A DNA stretch of 13,731 nucleotides from UBA4722 sp041690995 (GTDB taxonomy: Bacteria; Pseudomonadota; Gammaproteobacteria; DSM-16500): positions 1-13,731 of the forward strand of contig JBEPVM010000046.1 of NCBI GenBank assembly GCA_041690995.1, in the 5' to 3' direction. A model generated the notes under the pieces. That model did not search any database. It was not told the origin of the DNA and worked only from the letters and a program-made list of their open reading frames with translations. The stretch's first letter is position 1. Each line of letters begins with the position of its first letter. A program made the translations under genes and the position numbers. This document shows positions 1-6,506 of the stretch, one piece after another.

Positions 1-6
1 TTAATC

Positions 7-44
7 AGCAAAGTTAGTTGACGCAAGTAGCAAAGCTAGTTGAC
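7..44. repeat. Two direct copies of a 16-base repeat, period 22
   Basis: AGCAAAGTTAGTTGAC at 7-22 recurs at 29-44 with one change (AGCAAAGCTAGTTGAC). The two copies lie immediately downstream of the stop of the truncated ORF. The window edge prevents seeing whether more units follow. Function unknown; it may be slippage debris or part of a longer array. Confidence 0.5.
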
Positions 45-46
45 AT

Positions 47-217
47 TTAATATCCTGATAAACCAGCAGAAAGCAGCGCTAAGACCGCAGGTGTTGATAA
101 AACAAATAGCACGGGGGTGGCGTGGAGCAGGGCAAAAATTCCAAAAAAACTAAACATACTTTCTGACACAGCAATCCCGCTTGCCATTGCTGTTATGGCT
201 CTGTCTCTTGTTAACAT
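47..217 (-). pseudogene. Truncated paralog of the 641-aa membrane protein (N-terminal remnant)
   Basis: A 56-codon ORF starts at ATG 217-215 and stops with TAA at 49-47. A GGAG ribosome-binding sequence lies 10 bases before the ATG. The peptide is hydrophobic, and from residue 18 it lines up with residues 18 onward of the 641-aa protein encoded at 418-2343: both share the pattern SE..xS..GI..L......LF.LS.P followed by an Ala/Leu/Ser-rich segment, giving two likely membrane helices. The neighbouring promoter and Fur-like palindrome are also shared, so common descent is likely. The homologous protein goes on for nearly 600 more residues, so this looks like a decayed copy. If one base slip is allowed near position 60, another frame stays open to a stop at 3-1, possibly reaching a D-I-x-x-Q match to residues 59-63 of the paralog; that part is speculative. 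It could instead be a short functional membrane peptide. Confidence 0.55.
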
Positions 218-234
218 TTATGGGCATCTCCAAG

Positions 235-279
235 ATGATAATAATTATCATTAATATACAGCAAAATATAAGCTGTCAA
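235..279 (-). promoter_or_regulatory. Promoter with Fur-box-like palindrome upstream of the truncated paralog
   Basis: On the minus strand TTGACA (279-274) is a perfect -35 element. Candidate -10 elements are TATATT (258-253, spacing 15) or TATTAA (256-251, spacing 17). Directly downstream, at 235-251, is the 17-bp perfect palindrome ATGATAAT-A-ATTATCAT, very close to the ferric uptake regulator consensus. It covers the expected transcription start, the classical position for repression by Fur-Fe(II). The layout matches the promoter of the 641-aa gene, including the shared TTGACAGC. Confidence 0.7.
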
Positions 280-296
280 TTAACAAGTTAGAAAAT

Positions 297-332
297 TTAA
301 GTATGTTTTTTATTTTCTCGCATCTTACGCAA
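297..332 (-). pseudogene. Remnant of the 3' end of pssA (duplicated fragment)
   Basis: Positions 303-332 match 2591-2620, inside the last codons of the intact pssA gene, at 27 of 30 bases. Read in the same frame on the minus strand it gives LRKMRENKKHT followed by TAA (299-297), against LRKMRKNKKHSS followed by TAA in intact pssA. The codon just before this stretch is a stop, so nothing is translated through it. The fragment lies directly upstream of a second Fur-like promoter, just as intact pssA lies upstream of the first. I read it as the scar of a tandem duplication whose left breakpoint was inside pssA. Confidence 0.75.
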
Positions 333-364
333 TTAACACGAATACATAACGGTTCTGCGAGCCT

Positions 365-417
365 TAATTATGGTTCTATGTTATGTACCCACTGTATTCA
401 ACAGGGAACCTTAATTA
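365..417. repeat. 12-bp inverted repeat right after the 641-aa gene
   Basis: TAATTATGGTTC at 365-376 and GAACCTTAATTA at 406-417 are inverted copies of each other (11 of 12), separated by 29 bases. The right arm abuts the stop codon of the 641-aa gene, so its transcript could fold into a long hairpin at its 3' end. There is no U-tract typical of an intrinsic terminator. A small mobile-element remnant is an alternative. Confidence 0.4.
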
Positions 418-2343
418 TTATGCGGCCGCCGCGCCTGCGGATGGACGTGATGGCAATACGGACTCCAGAAATATCTGAGATTTAGGCTCAAATGCTGAAC
501 TAAATAAGCCATACCGATGCTCTCTTAATGCTGGATAAGTATTGAAATTTGATATGTTTGTCAAAGTAACATCCATCATTTTTTCATCGGGACAATTCGC
601 TATTTTGTTTCTTATTTCTTTGAAAGCTTTCTGTTTTTCGAGGACTTTCCTATCTTTTATATTTAATTGACTGCTCTGATAGTGATCTATTTGTTCATCA
701 AAACGTGCAAGCGTTTCGTATTGCCGCCATTTTTGGGTTCTATAATCCTGATCGGTAAGCTCTTCTTCAGGAAGAGATTTTTCTTTAGGAAAAAATTTTC
801 CTTTTGCATTTGCCCACGTATCTGTATAGCATCCGAATCCTCCAAAACTAAAATCCCATAACACAGCAGGTATTTCAAGAATAAAAGAAAGCCCCCTGAT
901 GATAAAGTTTGGGTTATGCTGGTGGTCAGCTTCTTCTTCGTTATCTGCAGGCTTCAATAATCTTTCTGTGAATGCTACATCGGAAGAAAAATCACCTCGA
1001 CTAAAAACTAAGGGCGGTAGACTACAGCTATCATCGTCATCATCCTCAACCAGTTGATGCAGATCACTTAAAAATTCTGTGGCTCCATTGGTTACAATGG
1101 TTAACCATGCGGAGATAACATTCTTGTCGGAGGCTGATGCAGCGCCTGTTGCGGCAATATGTCCGAAGAAAATACCTATATAAAAAAGCTTTAGTAATAT
1201 CCGAAATGGATTAAAAAATTGGAATATATTTTCTTGTTTCCAGGCATTTATAATATCTTTTTTTATGTTGTCACGAAACCTATAAAGAATACCCACAATT
1301 TGTATGGCAGATCGTATGGTGTTAACGAAATTGTAAATAAACGTGGGTATAACCATGCAAAGCCAACTTACTCCGCCTAAGGCAACGAGAGGGGGTACAG
1401 TCGTTATTGCAACAGTCAAATGCAACCACGTGCCTGCGGTGGCGATAGTTGCAACAATGACTATCGCAATAGCTAATGTTAACAAAAATACCTTAATAAA
1501 ATCCTGAACAAAATCCCATGCGGTTCTTCTTTTTTTTCGAATAAACTCTTTTATTGCATTTATTCCTTGAGTAAAGGCTTCACTGTGTATTAAAAAGGAG
1601 AGGGTGCGATACATCAACAGAACATAACCCACTCCTGCAAGACCCGAAATAGACCAGCCTATTATATCAAAGGGTATTGCATGCGCATGTAGAAATAATA
1701 ATTCTGGTTTGCTGACCAGATCTGTGACTGCAGTGCTGAATGAAGAAAATGTAACAAACACACAAGATATACCTGCTAAAAAAGAAATCCACCGAATCCA
1801 GGGTATTTTTTTCTCTTTCTTTTCAAAATGATTTTTAACTGTTTTTTTATCAAAAAGATCAGCTAATTTTTTTAAATCAGAGGTTTCTTTTTCTTCTTCT
1901 TTTTCTTCTGACGCGTTCAAAATTTCACGAATAAATAAACCTTCCATTCTTTCTATTCTTTTTTTGATAGCGGATATTTCTTCTTTGGCAGTTTCTTTAT
2001 TTTTATAGTGTTCTAAGTTTTCTTCCAGGGTATGTAATCTATCTTTTTGATTCCTGTAATAACTGAGGAAGCGATTATCAGGAAGATTAATGCTCCTTAG
2101 TAAACGCCTTGCAACACTGCGTTTTAAATCAAAATGGGTGGCTTGGTATACATTTTGCTTGTAAATGTCATACTCTATCACCAGAGAGAAAAGAGCGGCT
2201 GCGGAGGCTATGAGCATGGGGGGAGACAAAAAGAGGGCGCACCCGATAGGATAAAGCGATAAAATTCCGCAGCAACTTAAGACCGCTTCTGAAAGCGTGC
2301 TGCCAATGACTGCACACTGCAATAATATACTTTTCAGACTCAT
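418..2343 (-). CDS. Large multi-pass membrane protein with coiled coil, Fur-type promoter; family unknown
   Basis: A 641-residue protein that I do not recognise. Visible in order: two hydrophobic segments (about 9-31 and 33-57); a basic/amphipathic stretch; a charged coiled-coil region rich in E and K (about 100-178); hydrophobic segments at about 183-208, 226-250, 284-304, 306-338 and 380-404; then a long hydrophilic C-terminal half with an acidic run of five Asp (434-438), a further hydrophobic patch (about 480-500), and a charged tail ending in Ala residues. No catalytic motif is evident. It is the first in-frame ATG after a stop; no strong Shine-Dalgarno is seen. It stands alone as a transcription unit downstream of pssA, with a strong promoter overlapped by a Fur-like operator, so expression probably rises in iron starvation. 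The mix of membrane hairpins and coiled coil resembles the build of secreted effectors in intracellular Legionellales, but that is inference. A truncated paralog lies next to it. Confidence 0.85.
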   Translation of the reverse strand: MSLKSILLQCAVIGSTLSEAVLSCCGILSLYPIGCALFLSPPMLIASAAALFSLVIEYDIYKQNVYQATHFDLKRSVARRLLRSINLPDNRFLSYYRNQKDRLHTLEENLEHYKNKETAKEEISAIKKRIERMEGLFIREILNASEEKEEEKETSDLKKLADLFDKKTVKNHFEKKEKKIPWIRWISFLAGISCVFVTFSSFSTAVTDLVSKPELLFLHAHAIPFDIIGWSISGLAGVGYVLLMYRTLSFLIHSEAFTQGINAIKEFIRKKRRTAWDFVQDFIKVFLLTLAIAIVIVATIATAGTWLHLTVAITTVPPLVALGGVSWLCMVIPTFIYNFVNTIRSAIQIVGILYRFRDNIKKDIINAWKQENIFQFFNPFRILLKLFYIGIFFGHIAATGAASASDKNVISAWLTIVTNGATEFLSDLHQLVEDDDDDSCSLPPLVFSRGDFSSDVAFTERLLKPADNEEEADHQHNPNFIIRGLSFILEIPAVLWDFSFGGFGCYTDTWANAKGKFFPKEKSLPEEELTDQDYRTQKWRQYETLARFDEQIDHYQSSQLNIKDRKVLEKQKAFKEIRNKIANCPDEKMMDVTLTNISNFNTYPALREHRYGLFSSAFEPKSQIFLESVLPSRPSAGAAAA

Positions 2344-2391
2344 GAGATTTTATATCCACAAATTTATCCGGAATGTATTATTTTTACTCAA

Positions 2392-2446
2392 ACAAATGAT
2401 AATCATTATCATTTGTGATGATATAACCAGAGAAATGGGCTGTCAA
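2392..2446 (-). promoter_or_regulatory. Strong sigma70 promoter overlapped by a Fur-box palindrome
   Basis: On the minus strand TTGACA (2446-2441) and TATCAT (2423-2418) are separated by exactly 17 bases. One base further down, 2416-2392 is a 25-bp perfect palindrome centred on 2404, with core ATGATAAT-C-ATTATCAT; it contains the 19-bp Fur consensus almost intact. It overlaps the expected transcription start, so bound Fur-Fe(II) should block initiation. The 5' leader to the ATG at 2343 would be about 65-70 bases. Confidence 0.88.
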
Positions 2447-2581
2447 TAATTAAATAACATAAGATTGCCTCGAAGCAAATTAACATGATATACGGGAGTT
2501 AAAAGGTAAAATTATTCTCCGAGAAGATTATGATTATAAAAAAATGAGAAGCAAGGATTAGAAATGTATTGAGTGGATAGT

Positions 2582-3343
2582 TTAGGATGAATGTTTCTTA
2601 TTTTTCCGCATCTTACGCAACTGCCATAACGTTAATGATGGCCCTGAAAAGGCATAACAAAAGAAAATAGCAAACAACACTTCGGGCGGGTCAATCGCAA
2701 TAGCGACAATGATAAGCACAGGGATTAATAAAACAAAGAAAGGCACTTTCCCACGCAGGTCAATTTGCTTGAAGCTATGATAACGAATGGTGCTCACCAT
2801 GAGTGCGCCTATTAACACCGTTAAAAAAGCAATAGGAATTCCAATCAAAACCCCTTGTACATTATAGGTATAACCTAACCAAACACTGCCTGCCACAACG
2901 CCTGCTGCGGCTGGACAAGGTAGCCCTTGAAAATAACGTTTATCTGAATCGTGGGATTGCGTATTAAAACGAGCCAGGCGTAATGCTGTGCCTGCGGTAT
3001 ATAAAAATGCAGCGAGCCATCCTAATTTACCTAAATGTGACAATGACCAGCTATAAACAATTAACGCAGGTGCGACACCAAAGGCGACCATATCAGACAA
3101 GCTATCGTACTCCGCGCCAAATGCCGTTTGGGTATTAGTCATTCTGGCCACACGTCCATCGAGTGTATCTGCCACCATTGCGATAAAAACAGCAATGGCA
3201 GCAATATCAAAATAACCTTTCATCGCAGCAACAACAGAATAAAATCCCGCAAATAAAGCAGCCGTAGTAAATAAATTAGGTAAAAGATAAATACCCCGTG
3301 GATATATTTTTTTAGCAGGTTGTAGCAATTCTTCTTTTTCCAT
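2582..3343 (-). CDS. pssA: CDP-diacylglycerol-serine O-phosphatidyltransferase
   Basis: Makes phosphatidylserine from CDP-diacylglycerol and serine at the inner membrane, the committed step to phosphatidylethanolamine. The 253-residue protein carries the full CDP-alcohol phosphotransferase signature: D59, D62-G63, A66-R67, G76, D80 and D84, in the order DxxDGxxAR...GxxxDxxxD. The N-terminal region (YLLPNLFTTAALFAGFYS) and the several membrane helices that follow are typical of the membrane-bound type II (Bacillus/Legionella-like) enzyme, not the soluble E. coli type. An AGAGG ribosome-binding site lies 7 bases before the ATG. It follows mlaB by only 24 bases, so it is probably the last gene of the mla transcript, putting phospholipid synthesis and transport under one control. 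A fragment of its 3' end is duplicated at 297-332. Confidence 0.93.
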   Translation of the reverse strand: MEKEELLQPAKKIYPRGIYLLPNLFTTAALFAGFYSVVAAMKGYFDIAAIAVFIAMVADTLDGRVARMTNTQTAFGAEYDSLSDMVAFGVAPALIVYSWSLSHLGKLGWLAAFLYTAGTALRLARFNTQSHDSDKRYFQGLPCPAAAGVVAGSVWLGYTYNVQGVLIGIPIAFLTVLIGALMVSTIRYHSFKQIDLRGKVPFFVLLIPVLIIVAIAIDPPEVLFAIFFCYAFSGPSLTLWQLRKMRKNKKHSS

Positions 3344-3367
3344 CGGATAACCTCTTGCGTCTATTGT

Positions 3368-3637
3368 TCACGGTATTTTCAGTCCAGCCACTTGAGCGAT
3401 AGATTGAAGTTGGGGGGGCAGATTTTCAAATATAATTATTTTATTATTATATTTTCCATATTTTAACCATTCAATTAATAGAACTAAACCCGCGCTATTG
3501 GTAGTAGTGACTTTGGATAAATCAATTGATAACGTAGAATGCGTTGTTAATAATGCTAGGCTGGATTTCCAGATAGGCATGATTGTTGTGAAGTCCAATT
3601 CACCTGAGACACTCAAGCGGTTAGGCTGAGTAATCAT
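3368..3637 (-). CDS. mlaB: STAS-domain protein of the Mla lipid transporter
   Basis: An 89-residue STAS-domain protein, the cytoplasmic subunit that binds the ATPase MlaF and stabilises the MlaFEDB complex. It shows the usual STAS pattern: a short N-terminal beta strand (RLSVSGELDF), then SIDLSKVTTTNSAGLVLLIEW, where the T/S before the AGL helix is the conserved STAS position, and a final IIIFENLPPQLQSIAQVAGL helix. Length fits the family (about 90-100). Its ATG overlaps the mlaC stop by the ATGA arrangement (3637-3634), with no clear Shine-Dalgarno, which suggests translational coupling. Order F-E-D-C-B matches the standard mla operon, which supports the assignment of this otherwise weakly conserved protein. 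Confidence 0.9.
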   Translation of the reverse strand: MITQPNRLSVSGELDFTTIMPIWKSSLALLTTHSTLSIDLSKVTTTNSAGLVLLIEWLKYGKYNNKIIIFENLPPQLQSIAQVAGLKIP

Positions 3638-4254
3638 TGTGGACGTTTTGCATTATGTTGTCTCAGATCTTGCAATAATTGCGCCATATTGCCCTGAGAT
3701 AATTTTTGACGAAATTGTTCTTGAAAACTTTGTAACAGGCTCACCCCTTCGACTGTCATATCATAGAGTTTCCAGCGAGACCCGTCTAAATGCAACCTAT
3801 AGCTCACTGAAACAGGCGGACCATCTGAACGTATAATTTGGCTATTCACTGTAATCACATTTTTACCAGCGATGCTGCCACGAATAGGGTAAAAACGAAC
3901 GGTTTGATCTTTGTAATTCGCTAATGCAGACGCATAAGTCTGAACTAATAAATTGGTAAATTCGCGCTTAAATTCCGCACGCTGGCTAGAAGATGCATTC
4001 TTCCATGTTTGGGGGGGTAATACTCTTTGTGACATTTCATCCAAATCTGCGTGGGGAACAACAATTTGATATGCCAATGAATAAACCAGTCCAGGATTAC
4101 TCTTTAATGTTGTCTGGTGTGCTTTTAAGCTGGCAACCATTTTATCAGCGAGTGAATTTACCAGGCCGACTGGATCGCTATTATCCGCGAAAGCAGCTTT
4201 TAATAGTAGTAAGAATATAGAGAATAAAAATAGTCTAGCGATTGTTTTTTTCAT
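3634..4254 (-). CDS. mlaC: Periplasmic phospholipid-binding protein of the Mla system
   Basis: A 206-residue precursor. It carries phospholipids through the periplasm between the outer-membrane MlaA complex and the inner-membrane MlaFEDB complex. The chosen start, ATG 4254-4252, gives a classical signal peptide (MKK, then a Leu/Phe-rich core, then AFA with cleavage expected before D24) and has AGGAGAGG 9 bases upstream; the longer reading frame to 4302 would bury the signal. Family features include DPVGLVNSLADKMVASL near the N-terminus, the VVPHADLDEMSQRVL segment, the AEFKREFTNLLVQTYASAL helix, and the strand pattern SVSYRLHLDGSRWKLYDMTVEGVSL. It overlaps the end of mlaD by 20 bases and mlaB by 4. 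MlaA itself is not in this window. Confidence 0.93.
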   Translation of the reverse strand: MKKTIARLFLFSIFLLLLKAAFADNSDPVGLVNSLADKMVASLKAHQTTLKSNPGLVYSLAYQIVVPHADLDEMSQRVLPPQTWKNASSSQRAEFKREFTNLLVQTYASALANYKDQTVRFYPIRGSIAGKNVITVNSQIIRSDGPPVSVSYRLHLDGSRWKLYDMTVEGVSLLQSFQEQFRQKLSQGNMAQLLQDLRQHNAKRPQ

Positions 4255-4729
4255 TTTTTTGTACCTCTCCTGGGTGGCTAATACTAAATAAGAACTGTCC
4301 AATTAACTTTTCTAAAATCATGGCAGAATGCGTTTCTTCAATCATACTACCATTTTTTAAAAATTCTTTGCTATACATAGGAGTAATAGAAACATAATTA
4401 TCGCCTAACAGACCTGCTGTTAAAATACTGGCAGAAGAATCCATAGGAATCTCACGAGTACTTGAATTAATACGCATTGTCACGATTGCTTTATAAGAGG
4501 CGGGATCAATAGCAATATCAGTGACTTCACCTACACTGACACCGCCTATTTTTACAGAACCCCTTACTTTTAATTGGCCTATATCATCAAAGGCAGCTGT
4601 TACATGATAGCCTTCCTGCTTGAAAAAAGTGGTTAATCCACTGACTTTAAAAGCAAGTGCTATCAGTGACACAATAGCCGCCAGTAAAAATAAACCCACT
4701 AACGTTTCAATAGTTCGTTGCGATAGCAT
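4235..4729 (-). CDS. mlaD: MCE-domain lipid-binding subunit of the Mla transporter
   Basis: A 164-residue inner-membrane anchored MCE protein; in the known system six copies form the ring that accepts lipid from MlaC. It has one N-terminal helix (about 8-30) and an MCE domain (about 40-116) with the typical F-D-D-I-G-x-L-x-V-x-x-x-V-x-I-x-G-V-x-V-G pattern and the conserved GLLGDNYV loop. The start is ATG 4729-4727, preceded by GGAGG within the end of mlaE; the stop of mlaE and this start share one base (TAATG). A longer open frame to 4873 is overlap with mlaE coding sequence and was not used. The length is close to E. coli MlaD (183), slightly shorter at the C-terminus. Confidence 0.94.
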   Translation of the reverse strand: MLSQRTIETLVGLFLLAAIVSLIALAFKVSGLTTFFKQEGYHVTAAFDDIGQLKVRGSVKIGGVSVGEVTDIAIDPASYKAIVTMRINSSTREIPMDSSASILTAGLLGDNYVSITPMYSKEFLKNGSMIEETHSAMILEKLIGQFLFSISHPGEVQKNEKNNR

Positions 4730-5511
4730 TACCACCCTCCAATCATCATTGTGGTTAATATAAAATCCAGTCCTAATACAGCTAATGACGAGTACACGAC
4801 AGTGCGCGTTGTGGCATTCGCAATGCCTGCTGATGTCGGTGCTGTATGATACCCTTGATACAGCGCAGTCCATGTAACGACTATTCCAAACACAATACTT
4901 TTATAAATACCATTGACTATATCCGAATAGAAATCAACGGAAGATTGCATATTAGACCAAAACGCACCTGCGTCTAGTCCTAACCATTTGACGCCTACGA
5001 GATAAGCCCCGTAGATGGCGACCATATTAAAAATAATTGTTAATAATGGCATAGAAATCAAACCGCCCCAAAAACGCGGTGCTATGACATGGTGCAGTGG
5101 ATCAACTGCCATCATCTCCATGCTGGATAATTGATCTGTGGCTTTCATCAAGCCAATTTCTGCAGCCAAAGCAGATCCCGCGCGGCCTGCAAATAATAAT
5201 GCTGTCACCACAGGGCCTAATTCACGTACGACGCTGAGTGCGACCAAAGGGCCGAGCTGTTGAGATGCCCCAAATTTTGATAGGGTGTGATAACCTTGTA
5301 GGGCAACAACCATCCCGATGAATAATCCTGAGACTATAATAATTAATAAAGATAACACGCCTGTCGCATAAATTTGTTGGAGAATTAAAGGAAACTCTTT
5401 TCGAATAGAGGGTACACGGAAAATAGCGCCATATAATAGTAAACCTGCTTTACCTTGTTTTTTGATAAGATCAATGCCTACACGTCCCAGAGCAGTTATT
5501 TGATGGATCAT
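4729..5511 (-). CDS. mlaE: Permease subunit of the Mla lipid ABC transporter
   Basis: A 260-residue inner-membrane permease that pairs with MlaF and sits under the MlaD ring. Several membrane helices are visible from about residue 46 to the end. Family hallmarks include GLFIGMVVALQGYHTLSKFGA, VVRELGPVVTALLFAGRAGSALAAEIG (the segment most conserved in MlaE/TGD1 proteins) and MKATDQLSSMEMMAVDP. Length equals E. coli MlaE (260). A GAGG sequence lies 10 bases before the start, and the start overlaps the mlaF stop by 4 bases (ATGA, 5511-5508). Confidence 0.96.
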   Translation of the reverse strand: MIHQITALGRVGIDLIKKQGKAGLLLYGAIFRVPSIRKEFPLILQQIYATGVLSLLIIIVSGLFIGMVVALQGYHTLSKFGASQQLGPLVALSVVRELGPVVTALLFAGRAGSALAAEIGLMKATDQLSSMEMMAVDPLHHVIAPRFWGGLISMPLLTIIFNMVAIYGAYLVGVKWLGLDAGAFWSNMQSSVDFYSDIVNGIYKSIVFGIVVTWTALYQGYHTAPTSAGIANATTRTVVYSSLAVLGLDFILTTMMIGGW

Positions 5512-6314
5512 GATACTTTTTCCTCGCTCATGATATCTTGTTCTAATGGATTGGCTGGGTAGTGAAAAGGAACGGGGCCATCAGGTAATCCTTTTAAGAA
5601 TTGCTGTAATTGGGCTGAGTCGTTATGACTAATAGACTCTGCAGTGCCTTTACCAATGACTTTACCATCAGAGATCATATAAACATTATCAGAAATACTT
5701 AAGGTTTCTGGGACATCATGTGAAACAATGATGGTAGTTAATCCTAACGCATCATTCAGTGTGCGGATTAATTTCACGAGCACACCCATGGTAATCGGAT
5801 CTTGGCCTGAGAAAGGTTCATCATACATAATTAAATCAGGGTCTAAGGCAATGGCACGTGCCATTGCGACTCTCCGCGCCATACCTCCAGATAACTCATT
5901 TGGCATTAAGTTCCTTGCACCACGCAAACCCACCATTTCTAATTTGATGAGCACTGCACTGCGAATCATGCTCTCAGATAATTCTGTATGCTCACGCAAG
6001 GGGAAAGCCACATTTTCAAATACGGTCAGATGGGTAAATAACCCTCCCGTTTGAAATAACATACCCATCCGTTTACGCAACGCGTATAAATTAGCTCGGT
6101 TGAGACGAGCGATTTCTTGTCCATTCACAACAACACAGCCTTTTGTTGGCTGTAATTGGCCGCCTATTAAACGCAGTAACGTGGTTTTACCAGAACCGCT
6201 AGGCCCCATAATTGCAGTCACTTTGCCTTTTGGAATGACAATATCAATATCACGAAAAATAGCTCGATGCTGACGTTGAAAGCCTAACTTGCTAATTTCA
6301 ACCAAATTATTCAT
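5508..6314 (-). CDS. mlaF: ATPase subunit of the Mla lipid ABC transporter
   Basis: A 268-residue ABC ATPase that powers lipid movement between the inner membrane and the MlaD ring. Walker A GPSGSGKT at 37-44, Q-loop Gln near 88, signature LSGGMARR at 141-148, Walker B LIMYDE at 161-166 and switch His199 are all intact. The C-terminal DGPVPFHYPA segment is specific to MlaF and, in known structures, contacts the neighbouring subunit. The ATG at 6314 matches the E. coli length (269) and lies about 25 bases after the predicted transcription start; an in-frame ATG at 6323 is the alternative. The frame stays open to 6512, but that extension encodes a Pro/Arg-rich peptide from a repeat element and lies upstream of the promoter. 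First gene of the mlaFEDCB-pssA operon. Confidence 0.95.
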   Translation of the reverse strand: MNNLVEISKLGFQRQHRAIFRDIDIVIPKGKVTAIMGPSGSGKTTLLRLIGGQLQPTKGCVVVNGQEIARLNRANLYALRKRMGMLFQTGGLFTHLTVFENVAFPLREHTELSESMIRSAVLIKLEMVGLRGARNLMPNELSGGMARRVAMARAIALDPDLIMYDEPFSGQDPITMGVLVKLIRTLNDALGLTTIIVSHDVPETLSISDNVYMISDGKVIGKGTAESISHNDSAQLQQFLKGLPDGPVPFHYPANPLEQDIMSEEKVS

Positions 6315-6345
6315 AACAACCATATAAAAATGATGAGTAAGCAGC

Positions 6346-6374
6346 AGTATAGCAACCAAGGGTATGTTAGTAAA
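6346..6374 (-). promoter_or_regulatory. Predicted promoter of the mla-pssA operon
   Basis: On the minus strand TTTACT (6374-6369), a 17-base spacer, then TATACT (6351-6346) preceded by TGC, i.e. an extended -10. Transcription would begin near 6339, about 25 bases ahead of the mlaF ATG at 6314. Prediction from motif match only. Confidence 0.55.
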
Positions 6375-6387
6375 AATCTTTTTTAGG

Positions 6388-6396
6388 TGATAAAAT
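6388..6396 (+). promoter_or_regulatory. Possible extended -10 promoter of the kdsD operon
   Basis: TGATAAAAT (6388-6396) fits the TGnTATAAT extended -10 pattern with one mismatch in the hexamer. A -35 element is weak (TTAGTA, 6367-6372). Transcription would start near 6403, so both hairpins at 6412-6485 would lie in the kdsD leader. Motif-based only. Confidence 0.35.
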
Positions 6397-6410
6397 GCCG
6401 CAGATCGCCT

Positions 6411-6485
6411 CCTCTCTGGGAATGAAGTGAGAAGAGAGCGCTGATTAAGATCGTCCCCTCTCCCAGAACGAAGTGAAGGGAGAGG
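6411..6485. repeat. Two related C/T-rich hairpin repeats in the mlaF-kdsD spacer
   Basis: Copy 1 (6411-6438) has a 6-bp stem CTCTCT/AGAGAG with a 15-base loop. Copy 2 (6457-6485) has an 8-bp stem CCTCTCCC/GGGAGAGG with a 13-base loop. Both loops contain GAA.GAAGTGA, so the copies share ancestry. They look like a dispersed intergenic palindromic element of the kind that translates as PPRPLPSLRSGRG. They are GC-richer than the surroundings. The downstream flank (6490-6497) supplies the purine-rich ribosome-binding site of kdsD. Confidence 0.6.
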
Positions 6486-6506
6486 TCTAGGGGGAGGGTT
6501 TTCGAC

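Noticed and set aside
303..485. Plus-strand 60-aa open frame
   Set aside because: It overlaps the antisense of the pssA remnant and the end of the 641-aa gene, and shows no ribosome-binding site or recognisable protein features.
2460..2581. Intrinsic terminator after pssA (TTCTC-C-GAGAA near 2515-2526 and TTGC/GCAA near 2465-2480)
   Set aside because: The loops are too short or the stems too weak, and there is no proper T-run in the right place.
4255..4302. Longer MlaC starting at 4302
   Set aside because: It would put 16 hydrophilic residues before a standard MKK signal peptide, and AGGAGAGG is placed for the ATG at 4254.
4730..4873. Longer MlaD starting at 4873
   Set aside because: The extension is the other frame of mlaE coding sequence; the ATG at 4729 has GGAGG upstream and begins right at the membrane anchor.
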